Shown: one piece after another, positions 51,604 to 60,837 of the stretch
Layout: each line of letters begins with the position of its first letter
How positions within the stretch are numbered: the first letter of the stretch is position 1
Assembly: GCF_026898155.1 (NCBI RefSeq)
Contig: NZ_CP114029.1
Location: 5,126,001 to 5,190,000 of the forward strand
Origin: Jiella pelagia
GTDB lineage: Bacteria; Pseudomonadota; Alphaproteobacteria; Rhizobiales; Rhizobiaceae
DNA length: 64,000 bases
Reading direction: 5' to 3'
Notes under the pieces: generated by a model
Told to the model about the DNA's origin: nothing
Seen by the model: the letters and a program-made list of their open reading frames with translations, nothing else
Database searches by the model: none
Position numbers and translations under genes: made by a program

Positions 51604-51703
51604 GCCGCAGAAAGCCCGCAAATCCGGCATTCCGTAAGGAGTCATCCGTCTCGGCTTTACCACTAGTCTAAGCGGACGCGCAGGTGTGAGCATGCGACAA
51701 TCA

Positions 51704-52381
51704 TTAGTCAAAGACCGCCAGCCCATCGAGCCGTACATTTATCGGTTGCAGATGGCCTCTAGCGTGAGACTCGGCAAAGCTTGCGCCTCGTTTAGCCTTC
51801 AGTTGTATGATATAATCACCAGAGCCCAAGCGTTTTGTGCGCGGCGAGATATTTGTTCCGGAAAACGACGACATTATATGAGATTTGTTTGAAGAATATA
51901 TACTGAAGGAATGACTGAAACCCAAACCTAGCTCTCTGTCCCAGTTTAAATGTAATACGCAATTGTCTCTTAGGGAAAAGTAATAATTGTAGATTCTATT
52001 TCCATTCACATCAAGATTTGACGAGATCGTCGCGATCTTATCGGTTAAATCAGGGTAGTCCGCTACTCTGTCGCGAGGTTGATTTGTGATAATGGCAGAG
52101 CCTCCAGAAGCAGTCTGAAACCGCTTCGATAAGCAGCCGTTGAATAGGCGAAACGCGTCAAGTCTCTGATCTTCTGGAAAAATTTGCAGGAAACCCACAA
52201 TGTCGAGTTTTGCATCTCCAGAGATCGATTCCTCTATTCGGGATGCCTGGTTTCGGTTGATCTTAATATTGTATTCAAGGGCGCATTCAAGAACACTGCT
52301 CGAGAATCCTGATTGCGCTAGTGCCGATGTCACTGCAGAAAAACATAAAAAAAATGTCGTTATTCTAACAAGATAAGCCAT
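51704..52381 (-). CDS. Secreted protein of unknown function in AT-rich cassette
   Basis: A 225-residue protein from MAYLVRITTFFLCFSAVTSALAQ, a clear Sec signal peptide with likely cleavage after ALA. The mature part holds three cysteines (LECALEY, FNGCLSK, RDNCVLH) and no recognised domain. The gene is far richer in AT than its surroundings, with many Asn/Ser/Ile codons, pointing to recent acquisition. It starts three bases after the stop of the small membrane gene, so they form one transcription unit. The start at 52381 is preferred to 52459 because the signal peptide follows it and the longer form overlaps the neighbour. Confidence 0.65.
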   Translation of the reverse strand: MAYLVRITTFFLCFSAVTSALAQSGFSSSVLECALEYNIKINRNQASRIEESISGDAKLDIVGFLQIFPEDQRLDAFRLFNGCLSKRFQTASGGSAIITNQPRDRVADYPDLTDKIATISSNLDVNGNRIYNYYFSLRDNCVLHLNWDRELGLGFSHSFSIYSSNKSHIMSSFSGTNISPRTKRLGSGDYIIQLKAKRGASFAESHARGHLQPINVRLDGLAVFD

Positions 52382-52383
52382 AA

Positions 52384-52584
52384 CTATCTTTCGATTTGAA
52401 TTGCCAAAGAGCCGATAAACGAAACAAAAGCTCCGACCACAAAATAGATGGAAGCCCATATTCCGGACGACAACTCCCGTCGCAACTCGAGGTCATCGAT
52501 GTTGATTGCCCAAATTAGGCCAATTGCCAACGCTGTGAGGATGCCGCCATAGAGGGCGCATATTGCCCACCATTTAATAGTCAA
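52384..52584 (-). CDS. Small two-helix membrane protein of unknown function
   Basis: 66 residues with two hydrophobic segments, WWAICALYGGILTALAIGLI (5-24) and IWASIYFVVGAFVSFIGSLA (42-61), joined by a charged loop (NIDDLELRRELSS). AT-rich like its downstream partner. The pair (small membrane protein plus exported cysteine-containing protein) may act together at the envelope; no family was recognised. Confidence 0.6.
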   Translation of the reverse strand: MTIKWWAICALYGGILTALAIGLIWAINIDDLELRRELSSGIWASIYFVVGAFVSFIGSLAIQIER

Positions 52585-53003
52585 TGTTCTATTCCTCTAC
52601 GTTATGCAGTTCGGTTGTACCAATTATGAAGTGCTGCTTCAAGAGGGTTCGGTTTGACTGCTGTTACCCTAACTGCGTTCGCTGATCCGGCGGTCTATGG
52701 TCGCGTTTTCCGCCCGGGCGCGCAGGGATTCCCCCAACAGATCCAGCGCCTTCGTGGCGTTCGGCGGAAGGCCGCTCATCTCGATGACGCACGGGATATG
52801 CTGGAGCGGGATGGATTAGGCGCAAATTGAGGAGGATTTTCAACACCGGCAGCCAAGCTGAAGCTCTTCTTGTGAGACGCTGCCAAAGACAACCTGGACG
52901 AGGCTCTACGACACAATTGGAAGCGTCATCGCCGACGTCACGCAAGCCGAATGCAAGAATTACTTGGAAAATTCAGGATATGACGACCTAAAATCATCCC
53001 GCG
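52585..53003. other. Junction region with a possible gene remnant
   Basis: About 420 bases between the AT-rich cassette and the next GC-rich gene. On the minus strand a short frame (about 52669-52800) reads MSGLPPNATKALDLLGESLR and ends SERS, which looks like the C-terminus of a lost protein, not a complete gene. A different frame at 52664-52945 overlaps it and looks like a shadow. No promoter or repeat was recognised. Confidence 0.35.
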
Positions 53004-54182
53004 CTAGTCGCCAGAGCCGAGGGATGCGTCGTCGGGATTGGCGAGGTCGGAGGTGAGGACCTCGACATCCGTGTCGTGTCCGGCCTCGACGGTGAAGGGC
53101 CGCTGATAGACCTTGCTGTTGTTCTTGGCGACGATGACATAGTCGCCCTCGGCAAGCACCATCGTCGGGAACGCGCCGACGCTCTGATGAATGAGATCGC
53201 CCGACGCGGTGGTAATCGTCCAGGCGGTGTCGGCGATGGCCTCGCCGCCACGGTCGCGCACGAGCTTCATGGTCAACAGCGCCGCCCGCTGGGTCAGCGT
53301 CGCCTCCGTCAGCTTGCCGGCCTCGACCCTGATGTCGGCGCGAACCACTGCGTTCGCCGTGCCGTAGTGCGATACGATCTGGTAGGAGCCTTCATTCAGC
53401 CGCACCACCCTGTCCGGCGGCACGTCGCTGGCGACGAGCTTGTGCTCGGCATAGTCGCCCTGGCCATCGGCATAGATGTCGAAGTTCAACCGCGCCGCGG
53501 GTGTCTTGCCGGCGTCGCCGACGACGGCGTTGAGCTTCAGACCGCCGGCATTGAGAACGATCGTCTGCTGGGTCTTCAGCCCGGTGAAGTCGAGACGCTC
53601 GACGACGCCGGCCCGGCCAAAGCCGACATGCAGGATGTAGGTTCCAGGCGACACTTCGAAATCGGGCGTCGGACTTTCCGACGATGCGACCAGAGACGAG
53701 CTGCCGTCGATCGACGGGACCGCCGAGAACAACCGCCAGATCAGCCCGTTCGGGATCTCTGGCCCGCCCTCGGACAGAACCGCTCGCAATGAGAGCGTTT
53801 CCCGTCGGCGCATCAGGTTCTGGCTCGGACCTGCAGGCGGCGCATAGGCGGGAAGGCCTGGCAGGTCGATCGTCGGAGCTTCCAGGGGAAGGCCCGGCCG
53901 GTTCGGCAACGCAATCGGATCGAAATGGCGCAGGGGCCGGGCGCCGGGGGCTCCGACCTCGTCGCCCTTCGGCAGGAGATCGGCGGCTGAGGGCGAGGCG
54001 TAGGCGCCGGGTTTGTTCGGCCTGCCGCCGAAGATCTCGCCGAGACTGCCGAGGAAGCTGCCGTCATCGTCGCCCTGCTGTTGCGCGCGGGCGGGCAAGT
54101 CTGCCGTACCTAGAAGCAGGATCGCGGCCAGAACGCCCGTGGTCCACGGGACGACACGACGATGCGGGACGCTGCCGATCAT
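53004..54182 (-). CDS. Secreted protein with repeated beta-sandwich-like regions, unknown function
   Basis: A 392-residue protein with a Sec signal (VVPWTTGVLAAILLLGTADLPARAQQ). After a proline-rich region to about residue 125, the rest reads as consecutive beta-rich units: LSEGGPEIPNGLIWRLFSA, FEVSPGTYILHVGFGRA, RVVRLNEGSYQIVSHYG, LAEGDYVIVAKNNSKVYQRPF. The repeated 'xxGxYxxxxxxG' strands suggest carboxypeptidase-regulatory-like or PEGA-like domains. No catalytic motif was seen. The start at 54182 precedes the signal peptide; 54251 is longer but has no support. Transcribed divergently from the nitroreductase gene. Confidence 0.75.
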   Translation of the reverse strand: MIGSVPHRRVVPWTTGVLAAILLLGTADLPARAQQQGDDDGSFLGSLGEIFGGRPNKPGAYASPSAADLLPKGDEVGAPGARPLRHFDPIALPNRPGLPLEAPTIDLPGLPAYAPPAGPSQNLMRRRETLSLRAVLSEGGPEIPNGLIWRLFSAVPSIDGSSSLVASSESPTPDFEVSPGTYILHVGFGRAGVVERLDFTGLKTQQTIVLNAGGLKLNAVVGDAGKTPAARLNFDIYADGQGDYAEHKLVASDVPPDRVVRLNEGSYQIVSHYGTANAVVRADIRVEAGKLTEATLTQRAALLTMKLVRDRGGEAIADTAWTITTASGDLIHQSVGAFPTMVLAEGDYVIVAKNNSKVYQRPFTVEAGHDTDVEVLTSDLANPDDASLGSGD

Positions 54183-54461
54183 GCTCTGCACCGGCGGACC
54201 TGCTCGCGCATAAGGCTTGCGGTAGAACGTCGTTCCGCCACAGCCCTGCACAATTGATCATCAACAGAATCGCCGCACCGCAATCGCGGCGCGATCGAGA
54301 GCATTTCCCCCATGCCGCTAGTCATGACCGCAAATCATCGACGAATTCAAGGCAGGATGCAGCCTTCGCACAGGGGAACGAAAAGCCCGTTCGCAAAGGC
54401 CGGCAATTGCAATGTCGGTCGGAGCGGCTTAGCTCTTCGGCGCAATCCGGAGACCTTTATC

Positions 54462-55046
54462 TTGACCGACGCGATCCATCTTCTCGCCACGCGGCGTTCG
54501 ATCCCGATCCCGATGCTCGCCGCCCCGGCGCCGTCGGGTTCCGAACTCGAACGCATTCTCACCGTTGCCGCCCGCGTGCCCGACCACGGCAAGCTGGCAC
54601 CATGGCGGTTCATCCTCTATCGCGGCGATCCGGCCGCAGCGATCGGGCGGGCACTGGCGAAACTCGTTACCTCGCGCGAAGGCGAGCGGATGACCGAGAC
54701 CCGTGCGAAGGTGGAGACGGACCGCTTCACCCGCGCACCGCTGGTCGTCGGCGTCGTGTCTACCGCCAGGGAGCACGTGAAGATCCCGGTCTGGGAGCAG
54801 CAGCTCTCCGGTGCCGCTGCGGCGATGAACCTCGTCAATGCCGTCCATGCCCATGGTTATGCCGCCAACTGGGTGACCGAATGGGTCGCCTATGACGAGG
54901 AAGCCAAGGCGATCCTCGGCATTTCGCCGGAGGAAAAGGTGATCGGCTTCATCCATGTCGGGACGCCGACGGAGCCGCCGTCCGAGCGCCCACGGCCGGA
55001 GCTATCCCAGATCGTGACCGAGGCAGTGGCGCCGGGGGACGTTTGA
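54462..55046 (+). CDS. Nitroreductase family FMN oxidoreductase (YdjA-like)
   Basis: Small single-domain nitroreductase of 194 residues. FMN-binding arginines lie in LLATRRSIPIP, the family stretch AARVPDHGKLAPWRFILY follows, and the C-terminal GISPEEKVIGFIHVGTP is typical. A TTG start at 54462 with GGAGA about 9 bases upstream begins the conserved part (TDAIHLLATRRS); the extension to 54312 is not conserved-looking. Its stop overlaps the next start (TGATG), coupling it to the flavin reductase gene. Substrate unknown. Confidence 0.85.
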   Translation: MTDAIHLLATRRSIPIPMLAAPAPSGSELERILTVAARVPDHGKLAPWRFILYRGDPAAAIGRALAKLVTSREGERMTETRAKVETDRFTRAPLVVGVVSTAREHVKIPVWEQQLSGAAAAMNLVNAVHAHGYAANWVTEWVAYDEEAKAILGISPEEKVIGFIHVGTPTEPPSERPRPELSQIVTEAVAPGDV

Positions 55047-55670
55047 TGCTGTTCTACACGACGGACGCCAACGACCACGGCCTGCCGCACGATCCATTCA
55101 AGGCGATCGTCTCGCCGCGACCCATCGGCTGGATCTCGACGCGATCGAAGGACGGGGCGGTGAACCTCGCGCCCTACAGTTTCTTCAACGCGATCAGCGA
55201 CCGCCCGAAGCTGGTGATGTTCTCCTCGGCCGGCATGAAGGACTCGGCTGCTTTTGCCATCGAAAGCGGCGAATTCGTCGCCAATCTGGCGACGCGGGAT
55301 CTGGCTGAAAAACTCAACAAGAGCCTCTGCACCGGCACCGCGAGGCGTGAGCGAATTCACCTTTTCCGGTCTCACCGAAGCGCCGTGCAGGATCGTTGCC
55401 GCCCCCCGCGTCGCCGAGAGCCCGGCGGCGCTCGAATGCAAGGTGACCCAGACGTTCCGTCCCGAGGGGCTGAACGGGCAGATCTCGGAGAACACCGTCG
55501 TCATCGGCGAGGTCGTGGCGATCCACATCGACGAGAAGATCCTCAAGAACGGGATGATCGACATGGCGCTCGCCGCGCCGCTCGCTCGCCTGGGCTATCT
55601 CGACTATTCGGTGAGCGATCAGGTGTTCCAGATGCGTCGTCCGCGCGAGCCCGACGCGTCGGACATGTGA
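55046..55670 (+). CDS. Flavin reductase-like / FMN-binding split-barrel protein (frameshifted)
   Basis: 207 residues after repair. The split-barrel family motifs are FKAIVSPRPIGWISTRSKDG, NLAPYSFFNAISDRPKLVMF and GEFVANLATRDLAEKLN, followed by the C-terminal VIGEVVAIHIDEKIL and LARLGYLDYS. The break at 55321-55327 (GAGCCTC) is removed by GAGCTC, giving NKSSAPAPRGVSEFTFSGL. Translationally coupled to the nitroreductase gene; the two flavoproteins may use the same reduced flavin, which is inference. Confidence 0.88.
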
Positions 55671-55700
55671 GCCAGAACTGCATGAACGCAGGAATTCGCG

Positions 55701-55910
55701 TTATTTCTCAGGATGTTGCGGAGACTTTTTCAGAGTCCGAATGAGAAGCGCAATGGTGTCGCGACGGTCGGACATCTCCCGACGAGCCGTGACGAATTCC
55801 GTTTGCCCGTCGATCGTCGACCATCCTCGCGCGACCCGGTACCAAGCAAGAATGTTTCGGCTTCCCCAACGGACATGGTGAACGAAAGCTAAACCTTTTG
55901 CCGCGATCAT
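55701..55910 (-). CDS. Possible small conserved-type protein
   Basis: A 69-residue frame beginning MIAAKGLAFVHHVRWGSRNI and ending KKSPQHPEK. It reads like a real basic protein (aromatic/hydrophobic N-terminal half, then LLIRTL helix), lies in the gap between two genes, and is not merely the shadow of a long gene. No good ribosome site was seen and no family is recognised. Confidence 0.35.
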   Translation of the reverse strand: MIAAKGLAFVHHVRWGSRNILAWYRVARGWSTIDGQTEFVTARREMSDRRDTIALLIRTLKKSPQHPEK

Positions 55911-55951
55911 GAGCTGACCACACGGATCGAAGGTGAGGGGTTCCAGCGTCC

Positions 55952-57083
55952 ATGATCGTACAGCGTTTTGCCAAATGGGCCGGGGAAGCGACGACGAGGG
56001 AGCGCGCCGAGGCGGCGACAATGCTCGCCGAGGCGCTCGTCCTCGGCGAAGCCGAGGGCGCCGATCGCGACACGATCGTCGCCTCGTTGACGCTGCTCCT
56101 CGACGATCCCGCGCCGTCGGTTCGCCTCGCCATGGCCAAGGTCCTCTCCGGCGGCTGCAACGTGCCGCGCTCCCTCGTCTTCGCGCTCGCCGCCGATGTG
56201 GCACCTGTGGCCGCCGAGATCGCCGGGCGGAGCGCCCATCTTTCCACGGCTGATCTCATCGACGTGGCGGCGGTTGGTTCCGCGGCGGCGCGGCGGGCGA
56301 TCGCCGAACGTCCGGTCGTGCCGTTGCCGGTGGCGGCGGTGATCGCCGAACTCGGCGAGCCGGAGGCGGCGCTGGCGCTCTGCCGCAACGACGGCGCAGC
56401 GATCGGCGATTCGAGCTTTCTCTGCCTGGTCGAGCGGTTCGCGGGCGACGGCCGTCTTCGCGAGGCATTGCTCGGCCGGGCCGATCTGCCGCCAGCCATG
56501 CGCCACAGGCTGATGATCGCTGTCCGCGATACGCTCGCCGCGTCCAATCTTCTCGTCAATCTGCTCGGTGCCAAACGGGCGGGCGTCGTTGCATTCACGG
56601 CCGCCGAGCGCGGCACCAACGTCCTCGCCGAGACGCTGACGAGCCGGCAGATGCCGGATTTCGGCGAATATCTGCGCGGCAGCGGCGCGGTGACGCCGTC
56701 CCTGCTGGTGCGGGTGGTCGCGACGGGCAACATCGAGCCTCTTCATCACGCTCATCGCCAGCCTCTCGGGCCGCTCGGAACGCCGGGTCGCCGGGATCGT
56801 TGGCGCAGGCAAATCCCCGGCGCTGCGGGCGCTGGTAATCGATTGCGGCTTGAAGGAAGGCCTTGCCTCCCTGTTCGGCGAGGCAGTCTCGCTCTGGCGC
56901 GCAATTGCAAGAGGCGACAAGGCGTTGCGCCCGGCCGCGGTGCCCGCGTTGATCCTAGGAAGGGTGAGCGCCGCCGGTTCCAGCGGCGGGATACCGCACG
57001 ACGCCCTGACGCTGCTGCGGCGCCTCGCCGGCGAGGCCGAGCGCGATGCGGTCCGCAGCGCGGCGGGCGCCATCGCAGCCTGA
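55952..57083 (+). CDS. DUF2336 domain protein (frameshifted)
   Basis: A helical, HEAT-like DUF2336 protein of 376 residues when repaired. The N-terminus (RFAKWAGEATTRERAEAATMLAEALV, LTLLLDDPAPSVRLAMAKVL) shows the family's alpha-repeat pattern, and VARPVVPLPVAAVIAELGEPEAAL-like repeats continue. The break at 56735-56741 (GAGCCTC) is restored by GAGCTC to TGNIELFITLIASLSGRSERRV, running to the TGA at 57083. Function unknown; such proteins occur widely in alphaproteobacteria. Confidence 0.85.
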
Positions 57084-57166
57084 GGGTACGTTTCAGCACC
57101 AGACCGAGCAGATGGACACGCGGTTCGCTCCATTGACGGCCACTTTGTCGCCGCCGAGGCAGCGCG

Positions 57167-57940
57167 TCAGTAGCGGAACTGCTCGGTGAGGATGCGCTCG
57201 TCCCAGGAATGATCCTGATCGAACAGAATATAGCAGACGTCGTTGGGGGATTCACGGATCGTGACGGTCCGAATGGACTTCACTTCGGTCGCGTCGGCGA
57301 CGGCGTTTACGGGCCGCTTCTCGGCCTCGAGGGCGGAGATCGTCACCTCCTGGCGATTGCGCAGCAGCGCCCCGCGCCAGCGCCGCGGCCGGAACGGGCT
57401 GACCGGCGTGAGCGCCAGGAGCGGCGCGTCGATCGGCAGGATCGGGCCCTGGGCGGAAAGGTTGTAGGCGGTCGAGCCGGTCGGCGTCGCCACCATCACG
57501 CCGTCGCAGACGAGTTCGTCGAGCCGCACCTTGCCGTCGATCGAGATCTGCAGTCGCGCTGCCTGATAGGACTGGCGGAAGATCGACACCTCGTTGATCG
57601 CCAGGGCCCGGTGTTCGATCCCCTCGGCGTCGGTGGCGACCATTTCCAGGGGGTGGATGGCGTTTTCGACCGCTGCCGCCAGGCGCTCGCGCAGGCCCTG
57701 CTCGCGGTAGTGGTTCATCAGGAAGCCGATGGTGCCCTTGTTCATGCCGTAGATCGGCTGGGAGGTGTCCATGAAGCGATGCAGCGTCTGCAGCATGAAG
57801 CCGTCGCCGCCGAGGGCGACGATAACGTCCGCCGTCTCCGCCGAATCGTTGCCATAAAGCGCCGCGAGCTGCCGCGCCGCTTCCTGGGCGGCTTCGGTCT
57901 CGCTGGCGACGAAGGCGATGGAGCGGAAGGAACGGGGCAT
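57167..57940 (-). CDS. nadK: NAD kinase
   Basis: ATP-dependent NAD kinase making NADP, 257 residues from MPRSFRSIAFVAS. The family motifs are VIVALGGDGFMLQTLHRF (GGDG), the NE/D pair AINEVSIFR, and VATPTGSTAYNLSAQGPI. The start at 57940 begins with the conserved strand; the GTG at 57976 adds 12 residues without support. It is transcribed away from fae, which ends upstream behind a terminator-like hairpin. Confidence 0.94.
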   Translation of the reverse strand: MPRSFRSIAFVASETEAAQEAARQLAALYGNDSAETADVIVALGGDGFMLQTLHRFMDTSQPIYGMNKGTIGFLMNHYREQGLRERLAAAVENAIHPLEMVATDAEGIEHRALAINEVSIFRQSYQAARLQISIDGKVRLDELVCDGVMVATPTGSTAYNLSAQGPILPIDAPLLALTPVSPFRPRRWRGALLRNRQEVTISALEAEKRPVNAVADATEVKSIRTVTIRESPNDVCYILFDQDHSWDERILTEQFRY

Positions 57941-58113
57941 CTTGGAGATAGTGGGCCAACGCGTGGGGTCGATCACCGGTGTCTAACGGCTCGGAGAGAG
58001 ACTGGCCAGCGCGCGGCGGGAAGATGTCCGGGCGAAGCCAGTATCGGATTTGACGCCGAGGCACGGCGGGGTCGACGATGGTCGTCACCAATGTGCCGCC
58101 CTGCCGACCGAAG

Positions 58114-58135
58114 AAAGGGGCCTTGCGGCCCCTTT
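58114..58135 (-). terminator. Rho-independent-type terminator after fae
   Basis: AAAGGGGCC (58114-58122) and GGCCCCTTT (58127-58135) make a perfect 9-base stem with a TTGC loop, about 110 bases past the fae stop and about 175 bases before nadK. On the minus strand the stem ends CCCCTTTCTT, giving a short T-rich tail. Confidence 0.7.
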
Positions 58136-58246
58136 CGATCAAATCCCGTGAAGGGCTTCCTACTGGAAGCCGAGCTTGGCGGCCAATCGCCGGAGAAGGC
58201 CAGCGGGCATCGCCGGCTTTTCCTCTTCCCCGGGATGGTCTCTTGT

Positions 58247-58756
58247 CTAGGCGCCGGCGAAAGGATGCGCGGCGGAACCCTTCTTGGAGACGACCTCGGC
58301 GGCCGTCGGCGTGCCCTTCACGGCGCGCTCGATGGATTCCATCGTGGCCTGGTAGTTGTAGTCGCGGATCTTCGCGTCGTCTTCGGCTTCCCAGTGGATG
58401 AAGACGCCGACGCAGATGAACAGGTCGTCGGCTTCGGCAGCAGGGATGATGCCCTTCTCGACCGAGTCGGCAACGGCGCGCGCAACGGCGGTCTGGGCCG
58501 GGCCGAACATCTGGACGGCCTGCTTGGCGCCCTTGATGGTGACCTTGTTGAACATCACGGTGTTCGGCTTGCACGGCAGGTTCGGCGCGACCACTGCGAG
58601 AAGGGTGGTGAAACCGTCCTTGTTGTTGGTCAGCGAGTTACAGAACGCCGACTCGGCAGCCGAGCCCCGGGGTCCGATGATGAGATCGATGTGGGCGACC
58701 TCGTTGCCTTCGCCGACGAGCGATTCGCCGACCATCACCTTGTTGATTGTCGCCAT
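58247..58756 (-). CDS. fae: Formaldehyde-activating enzyme (Fae)
   Basis: Catalyses condensation of formaldehyde with tetrahydromethanopterin to methylene-H4MPT, the entry step of the pathway. 169 residues starting MATINKVMVGESLVGEGNEVAHIDL; the catalytic histidine lies in EVAHIDLIIGPRGS, and GAAESAFCNSLTNN-like and PCKPNTVMFNKVTIKG blocks are diagnostic. The ribosome site GGAGGAA precedes the ATG at 58756, five codons inside the longest frame. Last gene of the H4MPT cluster, separated by 237 bases from orf7, so it probably has its own promoter and high expression. Confidence 0.96.
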   Translation of the reverse strand: MATINKVMVGESLVGEGNEVAHIDLIIGPRGSAAESAFCNSLTNNKDGFTTLLAVVAPNLPCKPNTVMFNKVTIKGAKQAVQMFGPAQTAVARAVADSVEKGIIPAAEADDLFICVGVFIHWEAEDDAKIRDYNYQATMESIERAVKGTPTAAEVVSKKGSAAHPFAGA

Positions 58757-58993
58757 GAGCCATTCCTCCAAACTTGCGTTAGCTATTGCGTCCGGCTTGA
58801 GCCGGCCGCGTAAAAAAGTTCCGATCCGAAGGAGACTTGCATCCGGCCGCAGGATCTAGTCGCTGCGTCGGACGGTCCTCCTCCCGAGCGCCGGAAAATT
58901 CCCGGCTACGACTATCCTTGTTCGCGGCGTCCGCACGGGACCGGTTTGCCAGATAGCTTGGGGCCCACATGGACCCCTGCGGCCGACAGTCAA

Positions 58994-59883
58994 TCATCCC
59001 GCGCGCGCTTCCGCAAGATTTCTGACGAAGAGCGCGGCGACCGTCAGGTCGGCCGAGGTGCCGGGATTGCGACCCTGGCGCTTCAACTCGGCGTCAAAGG
59101 CCAGCGCCGCCGCAAGCTGCTTCTGCGGATCGGCGATGTCATTCAAGAAGTTACTGAACGATTCGAAGCGTTCGCGACAGGCTTCTGCCGTCTCCGTCCC
59201 GTATTTGCGGGCGATGTGGCTGTCGGGAAATTTGCTGGCGAAGGCGAGGTAGATGGCGAGCGCTGGGCCATCGCCGAGAGCGTATCCCGTTGCCCATGCC
59301 GCCGAATCGCCGGCGGGCAGACCGACGTCGAAGATATCCCGGAAGCCGTCGCGATACTGCCTCGCGACAAGGTCGACCTCGGCGGCCAACGCCATCGCCG
59401 CGACCAGACCGATGGCCGGAGGAGAGCGCACGTCGTTGTCCGGTCGTGAGCCGAGCCCGCCGGGATTGGCATGGGCGATAGCGGCGAAGGATTGGCGCGC
59501 ATCCGCTGCGTCGAGCCTCGGCAAGGACCCGTGCGACACCCGCCCGCAGCGCCAGGACGCTCTCCGCCCGTGACAACGACCCATCGCGGTCGACCGCTTC
59601 GGCAGCGGCTGCCAGCGGGGCGCAGAGCAGCACGATCCCGAGATTGGCGTTGACGCCGACCGTCTCGAAACTGGCCTTCGTCGCTTCCAAGATCTCGTTC
59701 GCCGACCGAGGCACCGGGCATGACGATTGCCGGCGCGGCGGCCGTGGCGGCGTCGAGGAACGTCTCGATCGTCATGCCGTGGCCGGAGGCGAAGCGATGG
59801 ACGTTGCCGGGTTTCAGCGTCTCGACTTCGGCCCGGCAGGCGTCGAGGAAGGCCGCCTCGATCCGCGCCGGCTCAAGGCTCAC
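58994..59883 (-). CDS. CitG-like (triphosphoribosyl-dephospho-CoA synthase family) protein, 'orf7' of H4MPT clusters (two frameshifts)
   Basis: About 295 residues after repair. The family core is seen: RAEVETLKPGNVHRFASGHGM near the start, VGVNANLGIVLLCAPLAAA, AIAHANPGGLGSRPDNDVR and DSHIARKYGTETAEACRE. In methylotrophs this orphan CitG homologue accompanies mch and fae and is required for H4MPT-linked C1 oxidation, probably in cofactor synthesis. One break lies at 59513-59519 (GAGCCTC, restored to RVLAELDAADARQ); another, near 59688-59697, has a different context and needs one base removed to give VGERILEATKASF. The GTG start overlaps the orf5 stop. Confidence 0.85.
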
Positions 59884-60836
59884 ACAACGGCTCCAGAGGC
59901 TCGTGCAAAGGCAGGCGAGGCGACGTGCTGGGTGCGCTGGCACTCGGCGAGGGTGGCGAGGAGATCCTCCGCCCGGATCGCGGCGATGTCGCGTCCGCTC
60001 GCCTTTTTCAGGCCCGTCCAGGCCGGCATGGAGTTCACCTCCAGCACATGCGGCCTGCCATCTGCGTCCTTGAGAATGTCGACGCCGCAGAAATCGCCGC
60101 CGACGGCCGCCGTCGCCGCGACGGCGAGGTCTTCCAGTTCACGATCCGGCTCGATCGGACGGGCGAGGGCGCCCTGCTTGATGTTGGTGATCCAGCAGGC
60201 CGCCTCCCGGCGCATCGCCGCGACGGCCCGGCCGCGCGAGACGAGGACCCGGTAATCCGACCAGCGGCCGTCGAGCGAATGGCCGATGAAGCGTTGGAGG
60301 TAATAGACACCGCCGGCGATCTCCTCTGTCGGTGGCAGGTCCTCCGGCCGGCCGATGAGCTTCAGGCCCTTGCCCTGGGCGCCAAACAGCGGCTTCAGGA
60401 CGAGCGCATGGGTTTCGGCGGCAACGATGCGCTCGGCCTGTTTGCGTGATTCCACCGTCCAGCTGCGCGGCGTCGGCAGGCCGGCCTGCGAGACGAGGAA
60501 GCTCGTCATCGCCTTGTCGACGCAGTTCTCGACGGCCCTGGCGTCGTTCGAGACGAGGACGCCGAGCCGGCCGAGCGCATGCAGGATCGAGAGGCGGCGC
60601 GTCACCGCCTCGAAACTGCCGCCGTCCATGGTGCGCACGCAGACGGCGTCGGGGAGCGCCTGGCCGAACTCGGGAAAGACGAGGCCGTGCGCCGCGTCTG
60701 TGTCGAAGCCGACGTCGGCGAGGCCCGAGACCACGACGTTCGCGCCCTTCGCCTCGAAGGCAGCCCGAAGCTCACGGGCATGCCGGTCGAGGCTCGCCGT
60801 GACGACGAGGATGCGCGGCGGGGCCGATACCGCCAT
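59880..60836 (-). CDS. RimK-like ATP-grasp ligase, 'orf5' of H4MPT clusters
   Basis: ATP-grasp enzyme of 318 residues. The blocks are VENCVDKAMTSFLVSQAGLPTPRSW, LVLKPLFGAQGKGLKLI, RWSDYRVLVSRGRAVAAMRR and the metal-binding DFCGVDILKDADGRPHVLEVNSMPAW. It resembles alpha-L-glutamate ligases; in methylotrophs this gene sits beside mch and is thought to act in H4MPT or methanofuran side-chain synthesis. The ATG at 60836 follows the mch stop (TGAGATG); an alternative ATG at 60854 would overlap mch. The stop overlaps orf7. Confidence 0.87.
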   Translation of the reverse strand: MAVSAPPRILVVTASLDRHARELRAAFEAKGANVVVSGLADVGFDTDAAHGLVFPEFGQALPDAVCVRTMDGGSFEAVTRRLSILHALGRLGVLVSNDARAVENCVDKAMTSFLVSQAGLPTPRSWTVESRKQAERIVAAETHALVLKPLFGAQGKGLKLIGRPEDLPPTEEIAGGVYYLQRFIGHSLDGRWSDYRVLVSRGRAVAAMRREAACWITNIKQGALARPIEPDRELEDLAVAATAAVGGDFCGVDILKDADGRPHVLEVNSMPAWTGLKKASGRDIAAIRAEDLLATLAECQRTQHVASPAFARASGAVV

Positions 60837-60837
60837 C

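Noticed and set aside
52664..52945. A 93-residue minus-strand frame
   Set aside because: It overlaps another short frame that looks more protein-like, is rich in Arg/Pro, has no ribosome site and resembles a shadow.
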